Source: DATEDA01 sp963744255
GTDB taxonomy: Bacteria; Pseudomonadota; Gammaproteobacteria; Burkholderiales; SG8-39
Assembly: GCA_963744255.1 (NCBI GenBank)
Contig: CAVUSZ010000019.1
Span: 14,126 to 78,125, forward strand
Reading direction: 5' to 3'
DNA length: 64,000 bases
Shown: positions 33,703 through 43,084 of the stretch, piece after piece
Position numbering within the stretch: position 1 is the stretch's first letter
How the letters are laid out: the number at the start of each line of letters is the position of its first letter
The notes under the pieces: generated by a model
Databases searched by the model: none
The model's input: only the letters and a program-made list of their open reading frames with translations
What the model was told of the DNA's origin: nothing
Position numbers and translations under genes: made by a program

Positions 33703-34986
33703 ATGACCCAGACCATCCAGGCGGTGCGGGGGATGAACGACATCCTCCCGGACGAGGCCGAACTTTGGGAGTGCCTCGAGGAAACGGTGCGCTCCTGGGC
33801 GCGGAGCTACGGCTACCGCAACATCCGCACGCCGCTCCTAGAGCACACGGCACTCTTCCGCCGCGCGATCGGGGAGGCGACCGATATCGTCGAGAAGGAG
33901 ATGTACAGCTTCGTCGACGAGCTGAACGGCGAGCATCTGACGCTCCGTCCCGAGGCGACCGCGTCGACCGTGCGCGCCTCCATCGAGCACTCGCTTCTCT
34001 ACGGCGGGCCGCAGCGGCTCTGGTACATGGGGCCGATGTACCGGCACGAGCGGCCGCAGAAGGGGCGCTACCGGCAGTTCCACCAGGTGGGCGCGGAGGC
34101 GCTCGGCGTTCCCGGGCCCGACGTCGATGCCGAGCTGATCCTGATGTGCGCGCGGCTTTGGGACGACCTCGGCCTCGAAGGCATCCGGCTGCATCTCAAC
34201 TCGCTCGGCAGCCTCGAGGAGCGGCGCGCGCACCGCGAGGCGCTGGTCGGTTATCTCAGGCGGCACGAGGCCGACCTCGACGAGGATTCGCGGCGGCGTC
34301 TCGTCAGCAACCCGCTCCGCGTGCTCGACACCAAGAACGCGGTGCTGCAAGCGGTCGTCGCGGGTGCTCCGAAGCTCCTCGACTACCTTGGTGAAGCGTC
34401 GCTCAGGCACTTCGACGGCGTGCAAGCCGTGCTGAAAGACGCCGCGATCCCGTACACGATCGACCACCGGCTGGTCCGCGGGCTCGACTACTACAACCGC
34501 ACCGTGTTCGAGTGGATCTCGGACCGGCTCGGCGCGCAAGGCACCGTCTGCGGCGGCGGCCGCTACGACGGGCTCTTCGTGCAGCTCGGCGGCAAGGCCT
34601 CGGCGGCGGCCGGGTTCGCGATGGGCGTCGAGCGGTTGATCGCGCTCGTGCAAGACGCCGGGAAGCCGTCAGCGGCCGAGACTTATGACGTCTACGTCGT
34701 GCACCAGGGCGAAACGGCCGACCGGTTCGCGTTCACCGTCGCCGAGCGGCTCCGGGATCACGGCTTCTCGGTGGTCCAGCACTGCGGCGCAGGCAGCTTC
34801 AAATTGCAGATGAAGCGCGCAGACGCGAGCGGCGCCGAAGTGGCGGTGATCGTCGGCGACGACGAGGCCGCCGCGGGCGAGGCGAGCGTGAAACCGCTGC
34901 GGGCCGACCGCGGCCAGGTGCGCGTGCCGCTCGAGCGGCTCCCGGCCGCACTGACCGACATGATCTACCCGGACGAAAGCGAATGA
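33703..34986 (+). CDS. hisS: histidyl-tRNA synthetase
   Basis: 427 residues, class II synthetase charging tRNA-His. Motif 1 is AVRGMNDILPDE region, motif 2 RLWYMGPMYRHERPQKGRYR, and the histidine-specific sequences LVRGLDYYNRTVFEW and GGGRYDGLFVQLGG are intact. The C-terminal anticodon-binding domain begins at YDVYVVHQGE. The stop overlaps the next ATG by four bases. Confidence 0.96.
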   Translation: MTQTIQAVRGMNDILPDEAELWECLEETVRSWARSYGYRNIRTPLLEHTALFRRAIGEATDIVEKEMYSFVDELNGEHLTLRPEATASTVRASIEHSLLYGGPQRLWYMGPMYRHERPQKGRYRQFHQVGAEALGVPGPDVDAELILMCARLWDDLGLEGIRLHLNSLGSLEERRAHREALVGYLRRHEADLDEDSRRRLVSNPLRVLDTKNAVLQAVVAGAPKLLDYLGEASLRHFDGVQAVLKDAAIPYTIDHRLVRGLDYYNRTVFEWISDRLGAQGTVCGGGRYDGLFVQLGGKASAAAGFAMGVERLIALVQDAGKPSAAETYDVYVVHQGETADRFAFTVAERLRDHGFSVVQHCGAGSFKLQMKRADASGAEVAVIVGDDEAAAGEASVKPLRADRGQVRVPLERLPAALTDMIYPDESE

Positions 34987-35621
34987 GCACCTACGACCTC
35001 GAAGAACAGGAACAGCTCGCCGAGCTGAAGGCATTCTGGAAGCAGTACGGCAATCTGATCGTGCTGGCCGTTGCGGCCGCGGTTGCGATCTTCGCCGGCT
35101 ACCGGACCTGGCACTGGTACCAGGGCTCGCAGTCGACGCAGGCGAGCGCCGTCTACGGCGAGCTGCAGAAGGCCGTGTCGGCGAACGACGGCAAGAAGGT
35201 GCGCGACCTCAGCGGTACCTTGATCGAACAGTACCCGCGCTCGGTGTATGCGCCGCTCGGTGCGCTGATCTCGGCCAAGGCTCATTTCGCCGCCGGAGAT
35301 CTCAAGACCGCGCGCGCGCAGCTTGCCTGGGTCGTCGAGAACGCGCGCGATCCGGGTGTGCAGGCGGTTGCGCGGTTGCGGCTCGCCAACGTCCTCATCG
35401 ACGAGAGAGCGCATGACGAGGCGCTCAAAGTGCTTGCCGTCAAGCTCGAGCCCGCGTTCGAGCCGCTGTTCGAGGATGTGCGGGGCGACGTGCTCGTCGC
35501 GCAAGGCAAGCCCGCGGAGGCGAAGGCCGCCTACCGGTCGGCGCTCGCCAAGCTGAAGCCCGGCGACGATGCGGCCCGGGAGCTCATCCAGCTCAAGCTC
35601 GACGGGCTCGGCGACAAATGA
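34983..35621 (+). CDS. yfgM: YfgM/PpiD-interacting TPR membrane protein
   Basis: 212 residues. The N-terminus is MSTYDLEEQEQLAELKAFWK, then one membrane helix (LIVLAVAAAVAIFAGYRTW, about 24-44), then TPR-like repeats in the periplasm (DLKTARAQLAWVVENARDPG). The family (TPR_21/YfgM) is part of a periplasmic chaperone network at the translocon. It is coupled to both hisS and bamB by four-base overlaps. Confidence 0.9.
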   Translation: MSTYDLEEQEQLAELKAFWKQYGNLIVLAVAAAVAIFAGYRTWHWYQGSQSTQASAVYGELQKAVSANDGKKVRDLSGTLIEQYPRSVYAPLGALISAKAHFAAGDLKTARAQLAWVVENARDPGVQAVARLRLANVLIDERAHDEALKVLAVKLEPAFEPLFEDVRGDVLVAQGKPAEAKAAYRSALAKLKPGDDAARELIQLKLDGLGDK

Positions 35622-36790
35622 CGCGAACGGACGGCGCGACCCTGCGCCGACTGCTCTCGCCGTTCCTCGCCCTCGCGCTCGCCGGCTGCGGGAGCATGAG
35701 CTGGAATCCGGTGGACTGGTTCACCCGCTCGGCACCGCCGCCGCCGGCGCCGCTCGCCGACATCCGCAGCCCGGTGCCCGCACGCGTGCTGTGGCAGGCA
35801 TCTGTCGGGCGCGCGCGCGACGCCGCGTTCACCCCTGCGGTTGCGGGCGGCAGCGTGTTCGCCGCCGGCGCAGAGGGGCTGGTGACGCGCCTCGATGCGG
35901 CCACCGGCAAGCAGATCTGGCAAGTGAAGCTCCCGAGCATGCTGTCGGGTGGCGTCGGCAGCGACGGGAAGCTGGTCGTCGTCGGCTCGACCGAGGGCGA
36001 GGTGATCGCGCTCGACTCGGATGGGCGGACGCTATGGCGAGCGCGCGTGTCGAGCGAGGTGCTGGCGCCGCCGGAGATTGCGGGGGATGTGGTCGTCGTC
36101 CGGAGCGCCGACAGCCGGATCTTCGCGCTCGACGCGCGCGACGGACGGCGGCGCTGGCTCTATCAGCGCGCCGCGCCGGCGCTCGCAGTACGCAACCCCG
36201 CCGGGCTCGTGGTGCGCGGCGGTTACGTCTTCGCCGGTTTCTCGGGGGGCAAGCTTGTCGCGCTCGCGCTCGCAAACGGCGGCTTGCGCTGGGAGGGTAC
36301 GGTGTCGATCCCGAAGGGCACGACGGAGCTCGAGCGGGTGACGGACGTGATTGGGCTGCCCTGGGTCGGGGAGCGCGAGACCTGCGCCGTCGCGTTCCAA
36401 GGTCGTGTCGCGTGCTTCGACCTCGGGAACGGCAACCAGATCTGGGGACGCGACATGTCATCGTCGAGCGGGCTCGGCGTCGATACCCGGTACGTATACG
36501 TGAGCGAGGACCGCGGCGCGGTCTCGGCGCTCGAGCGCACGACCGGCCGCAGCCTGTGGCGCCAGGATCGGCTCGCGAACCGCAATCTCTCCGCGCCTCT
36601 CCCTGTTGGCGCCGAGATCGCGGTCGGCGACGTACAGGGATACGTCCATCTTCTGGCGCAGGACAGCGGCGCGTTCGTCGGCCGGATCGCGACCGATGGC
36701 TCGCCGGTGCGCGCCGCGCCGGTGCCGCTCGCGAACGGCTTTCTCGTGCAGACTTCGGGTGGGACCGTCTACGCGTTCGCCACGCGTTGA
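35618..36790 (+). CDS. bamB: outer-membrane protein assembly factor BamB
   Basis: 390 residues, lipoprotein (signal LSPFLALALAGC). The mature part is an eight-bladed beta-propeller with PQQ-like blades: VTRLDAATGKQIWQVKLPS, GEVIALDSDGRTLWRARVS, IFALDARDGRRRWLYQR and VSALERTTGRSLWRQ. It belongs to the Bam complex, which inserts beta-barrel proteins in the outer membrane. The yfgM-bamB-der order is classical. Confidence 0.92.
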   Translation: MTRTDGATLRRLLSPFLALALAGCGSMSWNPVDWFTRSAPPPPAPLADIRSPVPARVLWQASVGRARDAAFTPAVAGGSVFAAGAEGLVTRLDAATGKQIWQVKLPSMLSGGVGSDGKLVVVGSTEGEVIALDSDGRTLWRARVSSEVLAPPEIAGDVVVVRSADSRIFALDARDGRRRWLYQRAAPALAVRNPAGLVVRGGYVFAGFSGGKLVALALANGGLRWEGTVSIPKGTTELERVTDVIGLPWVGERETCAVAFQGRVACFDLGNGNQIWGRDMSSSSGLGVDTRYVYVSEDRGAVSALERTTGRSLWRQDRLANRNLSAPLPVGAEIAVGDVQGYVHLLAQDSGAFVGRIATDGSPVRAAPVPLANGFLVQTSGGTVYAFATR

Positions 36791-36826
36791 TCGCAACCAC
36801 GGCGCAATGATCGCGCGCTGGCAGCA

Positions 36827-38155
36827 GTGAAACCCACCATCGTCATCGTGGGCCGGCCGAACGTCGGCAAGTCGACCCTTTTCAACCGTCTCACGCGGTC
36901 GCGAAATGCGCTGGTCGCGGACGCGCCGGGCCTCACCCGCGACCGCCACTACGGCGACGGCCGCCTTGGGGACCGGCCGTACTACGTCGTCGATACGGGC
37001 GGGCTCGAGCCGGTGGCGAAGGAGGGGCTCCTCGGCGAGATGGCAAGGCAGACCGCAGCCGCGATCGCCGAGGCCGACGCGGTCATCTTCCTCGCCGACG
37101 CGCGCGACGGCGTCACGCCGCAGGACCGACGAATCGCTAACGAGCTGCGGAAGGCGCGCGCCGCGGTATGGCTGGTGGCGAACAAGGCCGAAGGGCTCGA
37201 CGCTTCGGTCGCCACCGCGGAGTTCCATGAGCTGGGACTGGGCACGCCGCATGCGATCTCCGCGGCGCACGGCGATGGCGTGGGCGGGCTGATGGATGCG
37301 ATGCTGGCGGACTATCCGGCCGACCCAGAGGCCGAAGAGGATCCCGCGGACGACGTGCCCCGAGTCGCCGTCGTCGGGCGGCCGAACGTCGGCAAGTCGA
37401 CGCTGGTAAACCGCCTGCTCGGCGAGGACCGCATGATCGTGTTCGATTCCCCGGGCACGACGCGCGATGCGATCGAGGTGCCGTTCGAGCGCGACGGCCG
37501 GCGCTACGTGCTGGTCGACACCGCGGGCGTCCGAAGGCGCGGGCGGGTGTTCGAAACGATCGAGAAATTTTCCATCGTCAAGACGATGCAGGCGATCGAC
37601 CGCGCGAACGTGGCGATACTGGTCGTCGACGCTGCCGAGGGTATCGCCGATCAGGACGCGCATCTCGCCGGGTACGTTCTCGAGCGCGGACGCGCGCTCG
37701 TCGTCGCGGCAAACAAGTGGGACGGCCTCGACGAGTACGCGCGCGAGAACGCGAAGCGCGCGATCGAGCGCAAGCTCGCATTTCTCGCCTTCGCCCGTGT
37801 CCACTTCGTCTCGGCGCTCGCCGGCGAGGGCCTGCGTTCGCTGATGGCTTCGGTCGACGAGGCGTACCGGGCGGCAATGGCGAAGCTCCCGACGCCGCGT
37901 CTCACGCGGACGCTGATAGACGCAGTGGCACGGCAGGCACCACCGCGCGCCGGCCTGGTGCGGCCGAAGCTGCGCTACGCGCACCAGGGCGGACGCAACC
38001 CGCCGATCATCGTGGTGCACGGCACGGCGCTCCGCGCGGTCCCGGCAAGCTATCGCCGCTACCTCGAGGGCGTCTTCCGCAAGGCGTTCGGCCTCGCCGG
38101 CACGCCGCTGCGCATCGAGTTTCGCACCGGGCGGAACCCTTTCGTGCGGGAATAG
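36827..38155 (+). CDS. der: ribosome-associated GTPase Der (EngA)
   Basis: 442 residues, double GTPase needed for maturation of the 50S ribosomal subunit. Two G1 motifs, GRPNVGKSTLFN near the N-terminus and GRPNVGKSTLVN near residue 185, are followed by matching G3 and G4 (VDTAGVRRRGRV; VAANKWDGL). The C-terminal KH-like domain ends GRNPFVRE. The start is a GTG, with no closer ATG in frame. The gene follows bamB by 36 bases. Confidence 0.95.
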   Translation: MKPTIVIVGRPNVGKSTLFNRLTRSRNALVADAPGLTRDRHYGDGRLGDRPYYVVDTGGLEPVAKEGLLGEMARQTAAAIAEADAVIFLADARDGVTPQDRRIANELRKARAAVWLVANKAEGLDASVATAEFHELGLGTPHAISAAHGDGVGGLMDAMLADYPADPEAEEDPADDVPRVAVVGRPNVGKSTLVNRLLGEDRMIVFDSPGTTRDAIEVPFERDGRRYVLVDTAGVRRRGRVFETIEKFSIVKTMQAIDRANVAILVVDAAEGIADQDAHLAGYVLERGRALVVAANKWDGLDEYARENAKRAIERKLAFLAFARVHFVSALAGEGLRSLMASVDEAYRAAMAKLPTPRLTRTLIDAVARQAPPRAGLVRPKLRYAHQGGRNPPIIVVHGTALRAVPASYRRYLEGVFRKAFGLAGTPLRIEFRTGRNPFVRE

Positions 38156-38238
38156 TCCCATCGGGCGAGGGGGTGTGCGATGGCGGCGGCCCCCGAAACG
38201 CGCTAAAGTAACCGCTGATAACAAACGCCGGAGCGGCC

Positions 38239-38478
38239 ATGAGCAACAAGGGACAACTCCTACAAGACCCCTTCCTGAACACGCTGCGCAAGGAGCACAT
38301 CCCGGTGTCGATCTATCTCGTCAACGGGATCAAGCTCCAGGGGCAGATCGAGTCGTTCGACCAATACGTTGTCTTGCTCAAGAACACCGTGACCCAGATG
38401 GTGTACAAGCACGCGATCTCCACCGTGGTCCCCTCGCGTCCGGTCAACCTCAGCCTGGACCACGGCGGCGACTCCTGA
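38239..38478 (+). CDS. hfq: RNA chaperone Hfq
   Basis: 79 residues, hexameric Sm-like RNA chaperone that pairs small RNAs with mRNAs. The Sm1 motif (VSIYLVNGIKLQGQIESFDQ) and Sm2 motif (VYKHAISTVVP) are perfect, and the tail is short. Promoter elements are not obvious in the 83-base gap after der. hflX, hflK and hflC follow, as usual. Confidence 0.97.
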   Translation: MSNKGQLLQDPFLNTLRKEHIPVSIYLVNGIKLQGQIESFDQYVVLLKNTVTQMVYKHAISTVVPSRPVNLSLDHGGDS

Positions 38479-38491
38479 TGTTCCGCGGGTA

Positions 38492-39667
38492 GTGGCGGGG
38501 AACGCGCCTCGCCTCAGCAGCAGCCGCGTGAACGGCGTTCGGCCGGGCGGCGCGGTGCTCGTCGCGCTCGACTTCGGCCGGGATGACCAGGCCGAGAGCC
38601 GCGACGAGCTGCGGCTGCTCGTGACCAGCGCCGGTGTCCGGGTCCTCGCGGTCGTAGAGGGGCGGCGCACGCGGCCTGATCCGGCGCTGTTCGCGGGCTC
38701 GGGCAAGGTCGACGAGGTGGCGCGGATGCGCGCCGAGACCGGTGCGACGCTGGTGATCTTCAACCACGAGCTTTCGCCGGCGCAGCAGCGCAATCTCGAG
38801 CGGCGCCTCGAGTGCCGCGTCGTCGATCGCACTACGCTGATCCTCGACATCTTCGCCCAGCGCGCGAGCTCGCACGAGGGCAAAGTGCAGGTCGAGCTCG
38901 CCCAGCTCCAGCATCTCGCGACGCGGCTCGTGCGCGGCTGGACGCATCTCGAACGCCAGAAGGGCGGGATCGGGCTCCGCGGGCCGGGCGAGACGCAGCT
39001 TGAGACCGACCGGCGGCTGATCGGGCGGCGGGTACGGGTGCTGAAGGAGCGCCTGGCGAAGCTCGGCCGGCAGCGCACCGTGCAGCGCCGGGCGCGCATG
39101 CGCGGCGAGGTGCTCGCGGTTTCGATCGTCGGCTACACGAACGCCGGCAAGTCGACGCTGTTCAACGCGCTGACCCGCGCCGGCGCGTACGCGGCCGACC
39201 AGCTGTTCGCAACCCTCGACACGACGACGCGGCGGTTGTTCCTGCCTGCGCTCGGCGCGATCACCTTGTCGGACACGGTCGGCTTCATCCGCGGACTGCC
39301 GCACACCCTGGTGGCGGCGTTCCGCGCGACGCTCGAGGAGACCGTGCACGCCGACCTGCTGCTGCACGTCGTCGATGCATCGAGCCCGAGTCGCGACCGG
39401 CAGATCGACGAGGTCAACAAGGTTCTGGCGGAAATCGGTGCCGACGCGATTCCGCAGCTCATCGTCTGGAACAAGATCGATCTCAATGGCGTCGGGCCGG
39501 GAATCGACCGGGACGAGTGTGGTAACATCGCGCGCGTCCGAATGAGCGCCCGAACGAGCGCCGGACTCGACGATCTACGCCAGGCGCTCGCCGAGGCGGC
39601 AGCCGCGAAAACCGAATCCCGACGGGCAACGACCCCAGCCGACACGATCGACCTTCATGTCACTTAA
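38492..39667 (+). CDS. hflX: ribosome-rescue GTPase HflX
   Basis: 391 residues, starting at GTG. It splits stalled ribosomes under stress. Motifs are GPGETQLETDRRLIGRR in the N-terminal HflX domain, G1 GYTNAGKSTLFNALTRAG, G3 LSDTVGFIRGLPHTLVAAF and G4 VWNKIDL. The C-terminus overlaps hflK by 11 bases. The exact start is slightly uncertain because the first 15 residues are not conserved. Confidence 0.93.
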   Translation: MAGNAPRLSSSRVNGVRPGGAVLVALDFGRDDQAESRDELRLLVTSAGVRVLAVVEGRRTRPDPALFAGSGKVDEVARMRAETGATLVIFNHELSPAQQRNLERRLECRVVDRTTLILDIFAQRASSHEGKVQVELAQLQHLATRLVRGWTHLERQKGGIGLRGPGETQLETDRRLIGRRVRVLKERLAKLGRQRTVQRRARMRGEVLAVSIVGYTNAGKSTLFNALTRAGAYAADQLFATLDTTTRRLFLPALGAITLSDTVGFIRGLPHTLVAAFRATLEETVHADLLLHVVDASSPSRDRQIDEVNKVLAEIGADAIPQLIVWNKIDLNGVGPGIDRDECGNIARVRMSARTSAGLDDLRQALAEAAAAKTESRRATTPADTIDLHVT

Positions 39668-40856
39668 CGATCCGCAGTGGGGCCGCCGCGGCGGCGGCGG
39701 GGGCGGGGGCGGGAACCAGGGCCCACCGGATCTCGACGAGCTGTGGCGCAACTTCAACCAGCGCCTCGCGGCGATCTTCGGCCGGCGCGGCGGAGGTGCC
39801 TCGGGCGGCGAGCCGCCGAACTTCCGCCAGCTCGGCGGCGGCGCGGGCTTGCTCATCTTCCTCATCGTCGTGGTCTGGCTCGCGAGCGGGTTCTACATCG
39901 TCGACGCGAGCCAGCGCGGCGTCGTGCTCACGTTCGGGAAGTACTCGCAGACGACGGAGCCCGGCCTGCGGTGGCGGTGGGCGTACCCGATCCAGTCGCA
40001 CGAGGTCGTCAACATCAGCCAAGTGCGGACCATCGAGGTCGGCTACCGCAACAACGTCAAGTCGAAGGTGCTGCGTGAGGCGCTGATGCTCACCGACGAC
40101 GAGAACATCGTCGACATCCAGTTCGCGGTGCAGTACACCATCAAGGACCCCGAAGATTACCTGTTCAACGTCCGGCGGCCGGACGAGACCGTGATGCAGG
40201 TGGCCGAAACCGCGTTCCGCGAGATCGTCGGCAAGTCGAGCATGGACTTCGTGCTCTACGAGGGCCGCGAGGAGATCGCCGCCCGCGCCGAGAAGCTGAT
40301 GCAGGACATCCTCGACCGCTATCAGACCGGGGTGCTGGTCAGCAAGGTCACGATGCAGAACGCCCAGCCCCCCGAGCAGGTGCAGGCCGCGTTCGATGAC
40401 GCGGTCAAGGCAAAGCAGGACCAGGAGCGGGCGAAGAACGAAGGCCAGGCGTACTACAACGACGTCGTGCCCAAGGCGCGCGGCGCCGCCGCTCGCCTGC
40501 TCGAGGAGGCGAGCGGCTACCGTCAGCGCGTGGTCGCCGCGGCGGAAGGCGAATCTTCACGATTCAAGCAGGTCCTCGTCGAGTACAACCGGGCGCCGGC
40601 GGTGACGCGCGAGCGGATGTATCTCGAGACGGTGCAGCAGATCATGACGAGCACGAGCAAGGTCATGATCGACGCCAAGGCGGGCGGGAACCTGCTGTTC
40701 CTGCCGCTCGACAAGATCGTGCAGATGTCGGCCGCCGCGCTGCCCGACGCCATGGGTACCGGCAAGTCGTCGTCCGGCGACGCCGCGCCGGGGCCCGAGG
40801 CGACCGGGCGCTCGCGCGAGGCATTGCGCTCCCGCGAGCGGGAAGGGCGGCCATGA
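39657..40856 (+). CDS. hflK: FtsH protease modulator HflK
   Basis: 399 residues. It has a Gly-rich N-terminus (QWGRRGGGGGGGGNQGPPDL), a membrane helix (about 65-82), and an SPFH/band-7 domain (VDASQRGVVLTFGKYSQTTE, DPEDYLFNVRRPDETVMQVA), then a coiled coil. HflK and HflC form a large membrane cage around FtsH. The start is inside the end of hflX (11-base overlap) and the stop overlaps hflC (ATGA). Confidence 0.94.
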   Translation: MSLNDPQWGRRGGGGGGGGNQGPPDLDELWRNFNQRLAAIFGRRGGGASGGEPPNFRQLGGGAGLLIFLIVVVWLASGFYIVDASQRGVVLTFGKYSQTTEPGLRWRWAYPIQSHEVVNISQVRTIEVGYRNNVKSKVLREALMLTDDENIVDIQFAVQYTIKDPEDYLFNVRRPDETVMQVAETAFREIVGKSSMDFVLYEGREEIAARAEKLMQDILDRYQTGVLVSKVTMQNAQPPEQVQAAFDDAVKAKQDQERAKNEGQAYYNDVVPKARGAAARLLEEASGYRQRVVAAAEGESSRFKQVLVEYNRAPAVTRERMYLETVQQIMTSTSKVMIDAKAGGNLLFLPLDKIVQMSAAALPDAMGTGKSSSGDAAPGPEATGRSREALRSREREGRP

Positions 40857-41740
40857 GGCTCGGCCTGGGCGCGTTCGTCGGCGCGGTCCTCGTCGCCGCG
40901 GTGCTCGCGAGCCTCGCGCTCTTCATCGTGGACCAACGCGAGAACGCGATCGTCTTCCAGCTCGGCGAGATCAAGGAGGTGATCACCGAGCCGGGACTGC
41001 GCGCGAAATGGCCGCTCATCCAGAACGTGCGCTACTTCGACAAGCGCATCCTGACCATCGACGAGCCGGATACCGAGCGCTTCGTCACCTCCGAGAAGAA
41101 GAACCTGTTGGTCGACTCGTTCGTGAAGTGGCGAATCGAGGACGTGCGCCAGTACTACGTCACGATGAACGGCGACGAGGCGCGCGCGCGCTCGCGTCTC
41201 ACGCAGGTCATCAACTCGGTGCTGCGCGAGGAGATCGGCAGGCGCAATGTCCAGGACGTCGTGTCCGGCGAGCGCGACAAGATCATGCAGGTCGTGCGCG
41301 ACAAGGTGCTGCAGGACGCAAAGCCCTTCGGCATCCAGATCGTCGATGTGCGGCTGAAGCGCGTCGAGCTGCCGCAGGACGTGAGCGAGTCGGTCTACCG
41401 CCGCATGGAGGCCGAGCGCCGCGCGGTGGCGGCCCAGCTGCGGTCGCAGGGCGCCTCCGACGCCGAGAAGATCCGCGCCGAGGCCGACAAGGACCGCGAG
41501 GTGATCATCGCCGAAGCCTATCGCGACGCCCAGCACGCGAAGGGCGAGGGCGACGCGAAGGCCGCGGCGATCTATGCCAAGGCATATAGCGAGAACCCCG
41601 AGTTCTACGCGTTCTACCGCAGCCTCGAAGCGTATCGGGCGAGCTTCCGCAGCCGCTCCGACGTGCTCGTCCTCGAGCCGAGCTCCGACTTCTTCAGGTA
41701 CTTCAGGAACCCCGGCGCGCACCGACCGGCCGGCAAGTGA
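40853..41740 (+). CDS. hflC: FtsH protease modulator HflC
   Basis: 295 residues. N-terminal membrane anchor (LGAFVGAVLVAAVLASLALF), SPFH domain (DQRENAIVFQLGEIKEVITE) and coiled coil with EAERRAVAAQLRSQGASDAE. It works with HflK. The stop overlaps the GTG of the DUF2065 gene by four bases. Confidence 0.94.
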   Translation: MRLGLGAFVGAVLVAAVLASLALFIVDQRENAIVFQLGEIKEVITEPGLRAKWPLIQNVRYFDKRILTIDEPDTERFVTSEKKNLLVDSFVKWRIEDVRQYYVTMNGDEARARSRLTQVINSVLREEIGRRNVQDVVSGERDKIMQVVRDKVLQDAKPFGIQIVDVRLKRVELPQDVSESVYRRMEAERRAVAAQLRSQGASDAEKIRAEADKDREVIIAEAYRDAQHAKGEGDAKAAAIYAKAYSENPEFYAFYRSLEAYRASFRSRSDVLVLEPSSDFFRYFRNPGAHRPAGK

Positions 41741-41925
41741 TTACGACGGTCCTGATGGCGGTCGGGCTGATGTTCGTGATCGAGGGTGCGCTGCCGTTCC
41801 TCGCGCCGCGCGCGTGGCGCGACATGTTCCGGCGCATCCTGCAGTTCAGCGACGGCCAGATCCGGTTCTTCGGCCTAGCGTCGATGCTCGCCGGGATCGT
41901 GCTCATCTCGCTCGCCCGCGCCTGA
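41737..41925 (+). CDS. DUF2065 small membrane protein
   Basis: 62 residues with two hydrophobic helices separated by APRAWRDMFRRILQFSDGQI, typical for DUF2065. It starts with a GTG overlapping the hflC stop. Conserved as the gene after hflC in proteobacteria; function not known. The bacterial family is small inner-membrane proteins. Confidence 0.88.
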   Translation: MITTVLMAVGLMFVIEGALPFLAPRAWRDMFRRILQFSDGQIRFFGLASMLAGIVLISLARA

Positions 41926-41938
41926 CGGGTGCACCGTC

Positions 41939-43084
41939 ATGCGCGCCTGGCTCCTCCCCGAGTTCGTCGAGGACATCCTGCCCGACGAGGCGCGGGCGAT
42001 CGAGACCTACCGCGGCCGGCTGCTCGAGCTGTTCCGCGTCCACGGCTACGAGCTCGTGCTGCCGCCGATGCTCGAGTACATCGAGTCGCTCCTCACCGGC
42101 ACCGGCCACGACCTGGATCTGCGCACGTTCAAGCTGATCGACCAGATGTCGGGCCGCACGATGGGCCTGCGCGCGGACATGACGCCGCAGGTCGCGCGCA
42201 TCGACGCGCACCTGCTGAACCTCGAAGGCGTAGCGCGGTTTTGCTACTGCGGGACCGTGCTGCACACCCGGCCGCGCAGCCTGACGGCGACGCGCGAGCC
42301 GCTGCAGATCGGCGCCGAGATCTACGGGCACGCCGGGATCGAGAGCGACGTCGAGATCCAGCGGCTCCTCCGCTCGGCACTCGCTGCATGCGGCGTCGCC
42401 GACGTGCGCCTCGATATCGGCCACGTTGGGGTGTTCCGCTCGATTGCGCGGCGCGGCGGCGTCGACGCGGAGCTCGAATCCGAGCTCCTGGAAGCGTTGC
42501 TCGCGAAGGACCGGCCGGGCCTCGACACGTTGACCACGGGGTTGCCGGCGGCGACCCGCGACGCGCTGCGTCTCCTTCCGGAGCTCTACGGCGGCGCAGA
42601 GGTGCTGCAGCGTGCCGGCGCCTCGCTCCCGGCCTATCCCGAGGTCGCTGCAGCGCTCACGGAGCTTGCCGCGCTGGTGCAAGAGAATGGCATCACGATG
42701 GGGATCGATCTCGCGGACCTGCGCGGCTATCGCTACCATAGCGGCGTGGTGTTTGCGGCGTACTGCAGCGGCCTCGCGAGCGCGATCGCGCGCGGCGGCC
42801 GCTACGACGAGGTCGGCAAGGCGTTCGGGCGTGCACGACCCGCGACCGGGTTTTCGCTGGATCTCCGCGAGCTCGTGCGCGTTGCGCCACGCCCATCGCG
42901 GCGTGGCGCGATCCTCGCGCCGCACGGCGGCGGGACGAACCTGCGAAAGGCGATCGAAAGCTTGCGCGGTGCGGGCGAGGTCGTCGTCCAGGAGCTCCCG
43001 GGCCATGATGTGACGCGCGGCGAGCTCGGCTGCGACCGGCGGCTGATCCAGCGCGGCGGAGAGTGGGAAGTCGAAAAGGTCTGA
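41939..43084 (+). CDS. hisZ: ATP phosphoribosyltransferase regulatory subunit
   Basis: 381 residues, HisRS-like paralogue without tRNA charging activity. It works with the short-form HisG in the first step of histidine synthesis. It begins MRAWLLPEFVEDILPDEARA; HisRS-like motifs are VLPPMLEYIESLLTGTGHDL and RYHSGVVFAAYCSG. Its presence indicates a short HisG elsewhere. The stop overlaps purA by one base (TGATG). Confidence 0.92.
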   Translation: MRAWLLPEFVEDILPDEARAIETYRGRLLELFRVHGYELVLPPMLEYIESLLTGTGHDLDLRTFKLIDQMSGRTMGLRADMTPQVARIDAHLLNLEGVARFCYCGTVLHTRPRSLTATREPLQIGAEIYGHAGIESDVEIQRLLRSALAACGVADVRLDIGHVGVFRSIARRGGVDAELESELLEALLAKDRPGLDTLTTGLPAATRDALRLLPELYGGAEVLQRAGASLPAYPEVAAALTELAALVQENGITMGIDLADLRGYRYHSGVVFAAYCSGLASAIARGGRYDEVGKAFGRARPATGFSLDLRELVRVAPRPSRRGAILAPHGGGTNLRKAIESLRGAGEVVVQELPGHDVTRGELGCDRRLIQRGGEWEVEKV